The position numbers were made by a program, and so were the translations under genes. The notes under the pieces are model-generated. The model was not told where the DNA came from. It searched no databases and was given only the letters and a program-made list of their open reading frames with translations. Shown one piece after another: positions 44,657 to 53,028 of a stretch of DNA of 64,000 nucleotides (the first letter of the stretch is position 1; every line of letters starts with the position of its first letter). This DNA comes from Phycisphaerales bacterium (GTDB lineage: Bacteria; Planctomycetota; Phycisphaerae; Phycisphaerales; UBA1924): assembly GCA_020847175.1 (NCBI GenBank), contig JADLCM010000002.1, positions 1 through 64,000 on the forward strand, in the 5' to 3' direction.

Positions 44657-46222
44657 TCAACACCCGACGGTGAAGATGTCAAGGAAGTAGAAGAAGTCCG
44701 CGGCGTCCACGGCACCATCGGGCACGCCATAGGCCGGGTCGTTGGGGTCGGCGCTGCCGGAGAGGTCGGCCACGGCGAGATTGCCCGCGGCGAACTGGTC
44801 GAGGAAGTAGAAGAAGTCGGAGGAATCGGCAGCGCCGTCGGGAACGCCGTAGGCCGGGTCGTTGGGGTCGGCACTGCCCGAGAGGTCGGCGGGGCACGAG
44901 TCGTCGACCACTTCGCCCGTGAGTGAAACGAGGATGGTGGGGCTCTCGGGGGCGTTGGTGGTGATGATGAGCGTGCCGGAACGCACGCCGGGGCTCGACG
45001 TGTCCATGGTGATCGCGTGCGTGTTGGCGCCGCCGCCGGCGCTTTCAAAGAAGAGCCCGCCCGGGGCGGCGAAGCCCGACGGCGCGGAGAAGGAGTAGGA
45101 GAGATCGGCGATTCCGGGGGCCGTCCACAGGGCATCGTTCGCGCTGTTGAGCACATTGAGATCGAGCGAGGCAAGATCGCCCACGCTCACCGAACCGAAG
45201 TCGAGCACGAGGTCGGCCTGGGCCTTGGGGGGGACGAAGCAGTCGAGCACGACGGGCAGGTGGCCCGCGCCGTTGGCGCAGTTGACCACGGCCTGGGCAA
45301 TCGCGGCGCCGACCATGGTGTTGCCCGTGATGCGCATCGCCTGGTCGAACGTCGTGCCGTCGTTGCCCCAAGCGCGGTACGAGTGGTTCGGGTCGTTCCA
45401 GGTGATGGTGCTGTAGGCGGTGGCGGGATCGCCCACGTACTCAAAGGCATCGGCGTCGACGAGCGAGTCACTCAGCAGCAGCTGGTCGTGCCGGTCGTCC
45501 ATCCCGCCTGAGCCGACGGGGTCCTGCGTGTGCAGGAATCGGAACGCCGAGTTCTGGTTCCACGAGCCCGGCGAATGGATGGGGTCGTTGAAGACCTGGA
45601 GCAGGGCCTGGTAGGCCGCCTCGCTCGACGTGCGGATGTTGAAGTCGCCCCCGATGATGAACGACCGACCGGCGGGCAGAGTGAGGGCGTCATCGCGGAT
45701 GCGCTGGCATTCGACGAGTCTGCGGGCGCTGTCGTCGCCCCCGGTGCCCGCCTTGAGGTGGACGGAGTAGAGCGAGACGGTCGCCCCTTCGCCCGTGTAG
45801 CCCGCGAGCCGCATGTCGTACCGCATCGTGTGGCGGGGCGGCGCGGGCGGGCTGCCGCCGGCGCTGATGATGGACTGCGCGACGAACACGACCCTTGAAG
45901 TGCGATAGAAGAACGCGCTGTCGGTGTCGGGGCCATCCACGAACGAGGCGGCGGCCCAGTCTCCCGGCGAACCGGGGGCGGAGTTCAGGAGGAGCAGAAA
46001 GTCGTTGACCGCCGCCTGGCTCAGAAACTCCTGGCCGAGGAGCACATCCGGGGCGAGCGAGCGGCCCTCAAAGACGCCGTAGACGGCGGTGCGGATGTCG
46101 CTGCCCCGTCCGCCCCCGTAGAAGCTGATGTTCCAGGTCGCGACGCGGAGCTGGGCGTTTGCGCCTCCGGCAAGTGCGGCGAGCACGATCGCCGCGCGGG
46201 CGGCGGAGCGGTGAATGAGCAT
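44657..46222 (-). CDS. Secreted endonuclease/exonuclease/phosphatase-family protein with dockerin-type C-terminus
   Basis: A 521-residue exported protein. Signal peptide to about A23 (G-G-A-N-A-Q). The next 310 residues are an EEP-fold domain: L-R-V-A-T-W-N-I-S near 25, Y-S-V-H-L-K-A-G, and I-I-G-G-D-F-N-I-R, the classic metal- and phosphate-binding marks of DNase I/phosphodiesterases. An Ig-like domain follows (D-F-G-S-V-S-V-G-D-L-A-S-L-D-L), and the last 80 residues are two near-identical 40-residue repeats with C-P-A-D-L-S-G-S-A-D-P-N-D-P-A-Y-G and D-F-F-Y-F-L-D, ending in Gly-Cys. This matches the dockerin-like terminus typical of Phycisphaerae, probably for surface attachment. GGGGAGAG precedes the ATG. 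Confidence 0.85.
   Translation of the reverse strand: MLIHRSAARAAIVLAALAGGANAQLRVATWNISFYGGGRGSDIRTAVYGVFEGRSLAPDVLLGQEFLSQAAVNDFLLLLNSAPGSPGDWAAASFVDGPDTDSAFFYRTSRVVFVAQSIISAGGSPPAPPRHTMRYDMRLAGYTGEGATVSLYSVHLKAGTGGDDSARRLVECQRIRDDALTLPAGRSFIIGGDFNIRTSSEAAYQALLQVFNDPIHSPGSWNQNSAFRFLHTQDPVGSGGMDDRHDQLLLSDSLVDADAFEYVGDPATAYSTITWNDPNHSYRAWGNDGTTFDQAMRITGNTMVGAAIAQAVVNCANGAGHLPVVLDCFVPPKAQADLVLDFGSVSVGDLASLDLNVLNSANDALWTAPGIADLSYSFSAPSGFAAPGGLFFESAGGGANTHAITMDTSSPGVRSGTLIITTNAPESPTILVSLTGEVVDDSCPADLSGSADPNDPAYGVPDGAADSSDFFYFLDQFAAGNLAVADLSGSADPNDPAYGVPDGAVDAADFFYFLDIFTVGC
44681..44899 (-). repeat. Two 120-bp tandem repeats encoding the dockerin-type modules
   Basis: AGGAAGTAGAAGAAGTC occurs at 44682 and 44802, and the following bases stay closely similar through GGCCGGGTCGTTGGGGTCGG in both copies. 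The period is 120 bp, or 40 residues. High identity at DNA level suggests recent duplication or gene conversion. Confidence 0.8.
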
Positions 46223-46249
46223 GGACTCTCCCCGGTGTGTGGCCGGGCC

Positions 46250-46255
46250 ATCATA
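46250..46255 (-). promoter_or_regulatory. Possible -10 element of the dockerin nuclease gene
   Basis: TATGAT (46255-46250, minus) lies 27 bp before the start codon. No -35 match is present at the right distance. Confidence 0.33.
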
Positions 46256-46286
46256 CGCCGGAGCGCCCCGGCCCGAGCGCGCAAAG

Positions 46287-46302
46287 CCCCGCAAAAACGG
46301 GG
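46287..46302 (-). terminator. Small hairpin after the DUF1501 gene
   Basis: CCCCG (46287-46291) pairs with CGGGG (46298-46302) around CAAAAA. In the minus direction it is followed by CTTTGCG, only weakly T-rich. It lies 40 bp after the DUF1501 stop. Confidence 0.3.
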
Positions 46303-46341
46303 TGGCGGCAGGCCCGAGAACGCGGGTGAAGCCGGGCGGCG

Positions 46342-47655
46342 TCAGGCCTTCTTGATGACCCGCAAGGGGCTGAACGTGCCCTTGAGCACGACCTTGGGGT
46401 CAGCTTGGAGCCAATCCCTGGTGATGCCGGCGTAGACCGAGCGGAAGTCGATGCCGAACTTCAGGTCGCCGTCGTCGAGATTCTTGAGGCTGGGGTGTTC
46501 GCCGTGGATGCCGGCGCGCACCATCGGCCCGGCGAGGAACATCGGCGCGGCGGTGCCGTGGTCGGTGCCGCCGCTGGCGTTCTGGGCGACGCGCCGGCCG
46601 AACTCGCTGAAGGACATGGTGAGGACGCGGGTGTCGTTCTCCTGGGCCTTGAGGTCGCGATAGAAGGCCCGCATGGCCTCGGCGTAGGTCTGGAGGAGGC
46701 GGGCATGGTTGCCCTGGGCGCCGCCCTGCCCGGCGTGGGTGTCAAACCCGCCGTGCGAGACGTAGTAGACGCGGGTCTTGAGCCCGGCGCGGATCATGCT
46801 CGCGACCATGGAGAGCTGCTGCGCAAGTTCCGAGCGCGGGTACTCGACCAGCGGGCGAGTGGCGACGGCCTTGCGGATCAGGTCGCTGCTCACCTGGGCG
46901 TCGAGCGCCGTGCGGAGGAGGAAGTCGGCGTTGCTCCCCTCCGAGGCATCCTGCCCGCCGCCCCGCCCGGTGAGGGCCTCGTAGGGTGCCGCGAGCGACT
47001 CGTGGACGTCCTCGCCGGTCCAGCGGAAGAGCTCGGGTGTCTCAAATGCGATGGGCTTGCTCTTGACGCCTTCGAGCGCGAGCGGCGCGGTGCGCATGAG
47101 GGCGATGCCCGGCATGGAGTTGGCGTCTGGAGCGGGGCCGTCCGGCGTGCCGCTCTCGCCCTTGCCGTACCCGCAGCACTGGTGATCGATGTAGCGTCCG
47201 AGCCAGCCTTCGCCGGTGGCATCGGTGTCGGCGGTGTGCCAGATGTCCATGGAGACGAAGTGCGAACGGTTGGGGTTGGGGTAGCCGACCCCCTGCACGA
47301 CCCCGAGCAACCCCTCGTCGTACATCTCTTTGAGCCCCGCGAGGGAGGGGTGGAGGCCCAGGCCCTGATCCGCGTCAAGCTTGAGCGCCGCGTTCTCGGC
47401 GATGCCGATCCCGGCGCGCACGCGGTAGTAGGTCGCGTCGCCGAAGGGCACGACGGTGTTCAGCCCGTCGTTGCCGCCCGAGAGCTGCACGACCACAAGC
47501 ACCCGGTTGTCATCGACACCGGGCGTGCCGGGCTGGGCCATCGCGAAGGCGGAGCGCTGCAGGAATGAGGGCACCGCGAGCGAGGCCGAGGCCAGCACCA
47601 TGCCGCGCCCGAGAAACGCCCGCCGGGTGAATGCCTGGGGATCGTACTGTGCCAT
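46342..47655 (-). CDS. DUF1501 domain protein with Tat signal
   Basis: A 437-residue exported protein of the DUF1501 family (related to the alkaline-phosphatase/sulfatase fold). It starts with a twin-arginine signal, T-R-R-A-F-L-G-R-G at 10-18 followed by a hydrophobic stretch, so it leaves the cell folded. Family marks include V-V-V-Q-L-S-G-G-N-D-G-L-N-T-V-V-P and T-M-S-E-F-G-R-R-V-A-Q-N, with F-D-T-H-A in between and G-T-D-H-G-T-A-A-P near the end. The function is unknown; these genes are abundant in Planctomycetota and almost always follow a DUF1800 gene, as here (95 bp upstream). GGAG lies before the ATG. Confidence 0.93.
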   Translation of the reverse strand: MAQYDPQAFTRRAFLGRGMVLASASLAVPSFLQRSAFAMAQPGTPGVDDNRVLVVVQLSGGNDGLNTVVPFGDATYYRVRAGIGIAENAALKLDADQGLGLHPSLAGLKEMYDEGLLGVVQGVGYPNPNRSHFVSMDIWHTADTDATGEGWLGRYIDHQCCGYGKGESGTPDGPAPDANSMPGIALMRTAPLALEGVKSKPIAFETPELFRWTGEDVHESLAAPYEALTGRGGGQDASEGSNADFLLRTALDAQVSSDLIRKAVATRPLVEYPRSELAQQLSMVASMIRAGLKTRVYYVSHGGFDTHAGQGGAQGNHARLLQTYAEAMRAFYRDLKAQENDTRVLTMSFSEFGRRVAQNASGGTDHGTAAPMFLAGPMVRAGIHGEHPSLKNLDDGDLKFGIDFRSVYAGITRDWLQADPKVVLKGTFSPLRVIKKA

Positions 47656-47750
47656 GGCTGAACTCCTGCGCTTCCGTCGAATCCATCAAGGTTGCCGGCG
47701 ATCTCACACCGCGTGCGGCGTGCCGCCCTTGCGTCTTCCCGGGGCCGCTC

Positions 47751-49280
47751 CTAGCACAACTGGTATTCCGGCATCGCGGTGACGAGCACGAGCAGCCCCG
47801 TGATCACGTCGCCGGTCAGGCGCCCTCCGGCCTCGCGGACAAAGGCGAGCAGCGCATCGCGGGCGGAATCGGGGGCGCGCCCGAGCGCGAAACGCAGGAG
47901 GTAGTCGATGACGCGGGTGGGATCGCTCGCGCCGGAGGGGTCGCCCGCGGCGAGCTCGCCGAGGATCGGCTCGGCGTCGAACTTCTGGGTGTTGAGGGAG
48001 CGGTCAAACCCGCGGGGCATGCGGCCCGTGAGCATGTAGGTGAGGATGTTCTGGCGGATGTAGAGGGTGGAGGTGTTGATCCACGATCTGCCGCCGTCCC
48101 AGCCCTTGACGCTGGGGGGGAAGAAGAGGCTCTGGCCCATGAGGTCCATCGCATCGGAGAGGACGGAGAGATCGCGGGTCGGGGTGAGGAGGCTGCGCGC
48201 GGCGCCGACGACGAGCTCGGCCGGGCTCTTGATGAGTTCACCGACGATGGAGGGGTGGTGAAAGTGCGCTGACATGAAAAGCCTGCGCAGCGCGGGCTTG
48301 AGTTCGTAGTTGGACGACTGAAGTGTCCCGGCGAGCTGGCTGATGGCCGACCGCGCCTCCGGCGAAGCGCCATCCAGCGTCAGGGCGACGTCGCCCACGA
48401 AGAACCGATAGAGCTTGGTCGCGATGAACCCGGCGCAGGCCTTGCGCCCGAGAATCGCGTCGCAGAAATCCTCGCCGTTCATCCGTCCCGAGCGGCCCAG
48501 GATGTTCTTGCTGCCCTTGTCGTGGTTGCGATCCTCGAACACGAACTCGTTGTCGGCAAAGGTGTACCCGGTCAGCGCCCGCGCGCCCTCCTTGATGTCC
48601 TGCTCCTCGTAGTTTCCTTCGCCGAGGGAGAAGAGCTCCATCAGTTCGCGCGCGAGGTTCTCGTTGGGCCGGCGCACGCTCGAGCGGTCGTTGTCGAGAT
48701 ACCTGAGCATCGCCGGATCGCGGATGATGCCGCGGAGCAGGTCGCCGAAGTTGCCGAGGGCGTGCCGGCGGAACATCTCATTCTGGGCGAACATGTCGAA
48801 CGAGTCTTCGATCTTGCGATAGCTGGCCGCGAAGTGCCCGTGCCAGAAGAGCGTCATCTTTTCTTCAAGCGGGCGGGGAGACTCGATCATGCGTCCGAGC
48901 CACCACTTCTGCATCTCGCGGATCTGCTCGCGGTCCTGGCGCTCGCGCCGCTGGCGTTCGAGCCTGAAGCGGGCGACGGCGTCCTCGTCCTGGCTCTGCT
49001 GGGCGCGCCGGTAGGCCAGCCGCTCCTCCTCCGTCGCCGGGCGCATGATGTCGCGATCAAAGGTCGGGGCGGCGTCCTCGAGTTTCACCCCCTCAGGGTT
49101 CAGCAGATAGTCCACCGAGCGCTCCAACCCCCATTCCACGAGGGTCTGCACCTGGCGGGGCGTGCCGCCGAACCCGGCGCGCCAGAGAAGGTGTCGCGCC
49201 TGGTCGAAGCCGAACTCGCCGTCGGGCAGCCTGTCGAGCCCGGGGGCGACCGGGCGGGTGATGGGAGCGCTGTGCGTCAT
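47751..49280 (-). CDS. DUF1800 domain protein
   Basis: A 509-residue protein of the DUF1800 family. It has the typical opening H-L-L-W-R-A-G-F-G-G-T-P, the M-T-L-F-W-H-G-H-F-A block, N-E-N-L-A-R-E-L-M-E-L-F-S-L-G-E-G-N-Y and the G-W-D-G-G-R-S-W-I-N segment. No signal peptide is visible at the chosen start. It is the usual upstream partner of DUF1501 and the two are probably one transcript; their joint function is unknown. The ATG at 49280 has GGAGG at good spacing; the longer open frame has none. Confidence 0.93.
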   Translation of the reverse strand: MTHSAPITRPVAPGLDRLPDGEFGFDQARHLLWRAGFGGTPRQVQTLVEWGLERSVDYLLNPEGVKLEDAAPTFDRDIMRPATEEERLAYRRAQQSQDEDAVARFRLERQRRERQDREQIREMQKWWLGRMIESPRPLEEKMTLFWHGHFAASYRKIEDSFDMFAQNEMFRRHALGNFGDLLRGIIRDPAMLRYLDNDRSSVRRPNENLARELMELFSLGEGNYEEQDIKEGARALTGYTFADNEFVFEDRNHDKGSKNILGRSGRMNGEDFCDAILGRKACAGFIATKLYRFFVGDVALTLDGASPEARSAISQLAGTLQSSNYELKPALRRLFMSAHFHHPSIVGELIKSPAELVVGAARSLLTPTRDLSVLSDAMDLMGQSLFFPPSVKGWDGGRSWINTSTLYIRQNILTYMLTGRMPRGFDRSLNTQKFDAEPILGELAAGDPSGASDPTRVIDYLLRFALGRAPDSARDALLAFVREAGGRLTGDVITGLLVLVTAMPEYQLC

Positions 49281-49484
49281 GGTCCGCCTCCGATGCGCGA
49301 TCGAAGCATGAACAGCCGCCGTCAGCAGGACATCGGCCTCGGGAGCCCAACGCGGCCAATCGTCACCCATTGCCGGTCGGCCCATCTTCGCATGCCTGAG
49401 ATTGTTTGGGAAGTCTCGCGCAGCATTTGACTCGCCGCGCCTGCGCAACTCCGTACGATCCGGCCAGGGGGCTGGAGGTCACCC

Positions 49485-50327
49485 ATGCTGCGACTGGCGG
49501 CCGTCTGCATCTGGTGCGTCCTGGGCGGGTGCGCCATGGAAACGCGGTATTTCCTCCAGGAGAACTCCGAGTTTCCGACCCCGGCGGGCGTGCAGGACGT
49601 GTGGTTTCGGAGCGAGGGGGGGCGGCATCTCCACGGGTGGTTCATCCCGGCCAGATCGCTCGCCGAGGGCCGGGTGGTGCAGGCGCCGTGCGTCATCCTC
49701 TGCCACGGGCAGCAACGCACCATCGACTACTACGCCCCGCGGATGAGTCCGATCACTGTCGAGGCGGACGTGTCGCTCTTTGCGTTCTCGTACAGAGGAT
49801 ACGGACGTTCTGATCCGGAATCATCCGTGACGCGCCGTGAGACGCTGGAGGACGCCGAGGCTGCGCTGGACGCGGTGCTCTCGCATCCCGGAGTTGATCG
49901 CGCCCGGGTCGGGGTGATCGGGTATTCGCTGGGGGGGCCGGCGGCCCTCGGGTTGGCGTCGCGGCGTGGGGAGGTTTCGTGTGCCGCCGTGGGTGGCACG
50001 TTTTCCACCGCGCGGGCGATCCTGGAGGACCAAGGCAAGGGCTGGGCGTACTTCCTGATCGGGCCCGAGCTCGACCCGGAGGCATCGGCAAAGCGCCTCG
50101 GAGGCAAGCCGCTGATGGTGTTCCACGCGGGCAATGACAGCGTGATCGCGCCCTATCACGCGCTGCGGATCGCAGCGGCGGCGCTGCGTGCGGGCTCCCC
50201 CACCGAGCTGCACATCGAACCGGGCGTCGATCACATGGACCTGCTCGACGAGCCGACGGCGCTCAAGGACGAGATGGTTCGATTCCTGCGCCGGTGGGCG
50301 TTTCCCGATGAGGCGGGCGATCAGTGA
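49485..50327 (+). CDS. Lipoprotein alpha/beta hydrolase
   Basis: A 280-residue predicted lipoprotein: a short hydrophobic signal with lipobox V-L-G-G-C, lipidated cysteine at 16. The hydrolase fold has the oxyanion region V-I-L-C-H-G-Q-Q, nucleophile S148 in I-G-Y-S-L-G-G, acid in H-A-G-N-D-S-V-I-A-P and histidine in G-V-D-H-M-D-L. It resembles bem46/YfhR-type serine hydrolases with unknown substrate. GGAGG precedes the ATG. TTGACT at 49427 with TACGAT at 49454 could be its promoter but the spacing (21 bp) is poor. Its last 7 bp overlap the convergent gene. Confidence 0.85.
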   Translation: MLRLAAVCIWCVLGGCAMETRYFLQENSEFPTPAGVQDVWFRSEGGRHLHGWFIPARSLAEGRVVQAPCVILCHGQQRTIDYYAPRMSPITVEADVSLFAFSYRGYGRSDPESSVTRRETLEDAEAALDAVLSHPGVDRARVGVIGYSLGGPAALGLASRRGEVSCAAVGGTFSTARAILEDQGKGWAYFLIGPELDPEASAKRLGGKPLMVFHAGNDSVIAPYHALRIAAAALRAGSPTELHIEPGVDHMDLLDEPTALKDEMVRFLRRWAFPDEAGDQ

Positions 50328-51508
50328 GCGGGCGGCGTGGACGGGCCCTGCGGCTGCGGGCCGGCCTCGGGCTGGGGTTGCTCGCCGCTCTCGCCGGCTC
50401 CTTCGCCGGTTGACGCGTCAGGCTCCGGCTCTTCGAGTTCGGCCTTGGGGATGATGCTGAGGCACTTGATGTGGTAGACGAGCGTGGCGCCGCGCGGAAC
50501 GCCGATCTCGGGCATGCCTTCCGGGAACCCGCTGGCGGCGGGGATGATGAGCGTGCGGTTGGTTCCGACGGTGGACTGAGCGCCGCCGACGCGCCAGCCG
50601 CGGATGGTCGATGCGCCGGGGTGAATCCACTGGGCGGAGACGCCCAGCGAATCCGACGAGCCGATGAAGTCGAAGTTTTCGAGCACCCACGCCTCGTACG
50701 CCCACTCGATCGCATCGCCGGGTTCGACCGGAGTGCCCTCGGGGTGCGCCCACTCGATGATGACGATGCCGTCGGGGCGACGGTCGATCCGGACGCCGTG
50801 CTCGAAGCGCTCGAAGACGATGCCCGCGTCCGAGGTGGCGCCCCACACGATGGCGCCGGTCGCGTCGAAGCCCCGGTCGAGCACGGTCAGGGTGGTGCCG
50901 TCGGCGCGGATCTCGCTGGTCATTTCGATAGCGCCGCTCACGCGCGTGGGGTAGGGATGGCGCGTCTTGGCGACGAAGCCCGCTGCGGTGCCGGCGACAT
51001 CGAGGTCGGCGGTGGCGATCAGCATCGAGGGGTCGAGGCGCGGGAAATCCTCTGGGCTCGCCCAGAAACCCGCGAGCATGAACTTCGATTTGGGAGAGAG
51101 CGAGAACTCGTAGGTGCGGATACGCACCGCGCCGTCAACCTCAAAGACCTGCACGATGCTCTGGCGGTACGGCCGGTCGAGGGAGTCTTCGCGGGCGAGC
51201 TCGAGGTAGAGGCAGTCGGGCGTCCGGGGCACGTTGACGGGAACCACCTGCATCACAACTCGAACCGCCGGGCCGGCCTCCTCGCGGCGGATGGGATCGA
51301 ACGCCTGCGCCAGGGGAACGGTCGAGCGCCAAGACCCGACAAAGCGCTCCGCGACGGCCTTGATCGCCGGCGAGGACCATTCTGAGCGGGCGAGCGTTCG
51401 TGACGCGTCGGCAGGCTGCGTGTTCACCGTCTCGTTCTGGGCGAGGGCGCCGGAGGTCACGAGCAGAGCCGCACCGAAGCACGCAGCCAACATGGCGGAT
51501 CGGGTCAT
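50321..51508 (-). CDS. Secreted fusion of a CpcT/CpeT-like domain and an FKBP-type isomerase domain
   Basis: A 395-residue exported protein with a signal peptide ending near L-A-Q. Residues about 45-235 follow the CpcT/CpeT pattern: F-V-G-S-W-R-S, L-Y-L-E-L-A-R-E-D-S-L-D-R-P-Y-R-Q-S, then D-R-G-F-D-A-T-G-A-I-V-W-G. Residues about 251-352 match an FKBP: G-T-P-V-E-P-G-D-A-I-E-W, I-R-G-W-R-V-G-G-A, V-G-T-N-R-T-L-I-I-P and G-V-P-R-G-A-T-L-V-Y. Several FKBP pocket residues differ, so isomerase activity is uncertain. The tail is Glu/Pro/Gly-rich. In cyanobacteria CpeT-type proteins attach bilins; none is expected here. The assignment is by pattern, not alignment. Confidence 0.65.
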   Translation of the reverse strand: MTRSAMLAACFGAALLVTSGALAQNETVNTQPADASRTLARSEWSSPAIKAVAERFVGSWRSTVPLAQAFDPIRREEAGPAVRVVMQVVPVNVPRTPDCLYLELAREDSLDRPYRQSIVQVFEVDGAVRIRTYEFSLSPKSKFMLAGFWASPEDFPRLDPSMLIATADLDVAGTAAGFVAKTRHPYPTRVSGAIEMTSEIRADGTTLTVLDRGFDATGAIVWGATSDAGIVFERFEHGVRIDRRPDGIVIIEWAHPEGTPVEPGDAIEWAYEAWVLENFDFIGSSDSLGVSAQWIHPGASTIRGWRVGGAQSTVGTNRTLIIPAASGFPEGMPEIGVPRGATLVYHIKCLSIIPKAELEEPEPDASTGEGAGESGEQPQPEAGPQPQGPSTPPAH

Positions 51509-51643
51509 GTCAACATTCTCCCTGATTCAGGTGGAGCGACATCGGAAGGCGCCCCGGGAACACTATCGGCGCACGCGCGGCGCGGCTGCGGGACGATCCG
51601 CCCCAACCCCCCAAACACTCGACTCCGAAAGTCCGCTGGGGCC

Positions 51644-51681
51644 GCTGGGCCGTTCGGGTGATGATCCCGTGCCGGCCCAGC
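51644..51681. repeat. 9-bp inverted repeat between mdh and the CpeT-FKBP gene
   Basis: GCTGGGCCG (51644-51652) and CGGCCCAGC (51673-51681) form a perfect inverted repeat with a 20-base spacer. It lies just past the mdh stop, but T-rich sequence is on the wrong side for a minus-strand terminator. An operator for the next gene is possible. Confidence 0.35.
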
Positions 51682-51714
51682 AAAAACATCGGTCCGAAAC
51701 TCGTCCGGCGGGGA

Positions 51715-52683
51715 TCACCCCAAGTCGGGGAAGAGCTTGCGGACGGTCGAGACGAGGTCCTTGACGTGGCTGACGGACTCCTGCATCAGCTTCTTCTCGT
51801 CGGGAGTGAGGTTGAAAGTCACGATGCGTTCGACTCCCTTGGAACCAAGCAGGGCGGGAACGCCGACGAAGTAGCCTTTGCCCTTCTGGCCGGGGGCCAC
51901 GTCGAACTCGTTCTCGCAGTAGGCAGCGGTGGGGATGATGCGCTTCTTGTCCTTGATGATCGCTTCGACCATCTGGATGGTGCCGCTGGCGGGGGCATAG
52001 AAGGCGCTGGTGCCCATGAGCTTGACGATCTCGCCGCCCCCGACCTTGGCCCGCTCGACCAGGGCGTTGATCTTGTCGCCGGGGAGAAGGTCGGTGAGCG
52101 GGATGCCGTGGATGCTGGTGAGTCGAGGGAGAGGGACCATGTCGTCGCCGTGACCCCCGAGGAGCAAAGCCGAGATGTCCTCGACGGAGATGCCGAGCTC
52201 CATCGCGATGAACTCGCGGAAGCGGGCGACATCGAGGGCGCCGGCCTGGCCCATGATGCGGTGGGTTGGAAAGCCCGTGGTCTTCCACGCGGTATAGACC
52301 ATCGCATCGAGCGGGTTGCTGACGACGATGACGATGGACTCGGGGGCGAACTCGCGGATCTTTTCGCAGACGCTCTTGACGATGCCGACGTTGATCTGGA
52401 TCAGGTCATCGCGACTCTGGCCGGGTTTGCGGGGGACGCCGGCGGTGACGACCACGACGTCGGATCCGGCGATGTCCCGATAATCGCTGGTGCCGGTGAC
52501 GCGGGCATCGAAGCGTTCGATGGGGGCGCAGCAGGCGAGGTCGAGGGCCTTGCCCTGGGCGACGCCCACCCGGTCGGGGATGTCGAGCAGGACGATGTCG
52601 CCGAGTTCTTTCGCGGCGGCCCAGTGGGCGCAGGTTGCTCCGACGTTGCCTGCTCCGATGATGCTGATTTTCGCGCGGCGCAT
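51715..52683 (-). CDS. mdh: Malate dehydrogenase (LDH-like type)
   Basis: A 322-residue NAD-dependent enzyme of the citric acid cycle, of the LDH-like MDH type common in bacteria other than Enterobacteria. The nucleotide loop is G-A-G-N-V-G at 10-15. In the active-site loop A-G-V-P-R-K-P-G-Q-S-R, R85 stands where lactate dehydrogenases have Gln, which fixes malate/oxaloacetate specificity; R91, D151, R154 and catalytic H178 (G-G-H-G-D-D-M) are all present. GGAAGAG lies before the ATG. A TATTCT hexamer near 52770 might be its -10. Confidence 0.95.
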   Translation of the reverse strand: MRRAKISIIGAGNVGATCAHWAAAKELGDIVLLDIPDRVGVAQGKALDLACCAPIERFDARVTGTSDYRDIAGSDVVVVTAGVPRKPGQSRDDLIQINVGIVKSVCEKIREFAPESIVIVVSNPLDAMVYTAWKTTGFPTHRIMGQAGALDVARFREFIAMELGISVEDISALLLGGHGDDMVPLPRLTSIHGIPLTDLLPGDKINALVERAKVGGGEIVKLMGTSAFYAPASGTIQMVEAIIKDKKRIIPTAAYCENEFDVAPGQKGKGYFVGVPALLGSKGVERIVTFNLTPDEKKLMQESVSHVKDLVSTVRKLFPDLG

Positions 52684-53028
52684 GAGACTCTTCCTTGAAC
52701 GCGGGGGGCGGGCCCGTGCGAGAACGCCGAGTTCGTGGCGCGGGCCGGGTGGTCCCCGGCGCGGACAAGAATAGGCTTGGGGGGTTGGGGAATGTGAAGG
52801 GTGACGGGAACCGGAGCGGCGTGCGTCTCTATAAAGGGCCGGGGCCGGCGCAGGGCCCGGCGGTCCGCAGGAGGCGATCTTGGCCCGGCGCCCGGTGTTC
52901 TCTCATCGACCCGCGGCGTGAGAGCGCGAGGGGCTTCGGGCGGGCCAGGCGCGGAATGCGAACGGGTGTGCGCGCGGGTGGTCAGAGTGAGGGTGGATCG
53001 GGCGAAGCCCGGGAAGAAAGGCGGCGGC
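52684..53028. other. 345-bp divergent promoter region between mdh and the Bat operon
   Basis: No gene is supported, although the moxR frame stays open to 52801. For moxR a TATAAA hexamer at 52830-52835, in unusually AT-rich local context, could be a -10, giving a leader of about 190 bases; no -35 is clear. AAGAAAGG lies before the moxR ATG. Confidence 0.4.

Noticed and set aside
51644-51681. Inverted repeat as mdh terminator
   Set aside because: The T-rich side precedes the hairpin in the minus direction, so it does not fit an intrinsic terminator for mdh; listed only as a repeat.
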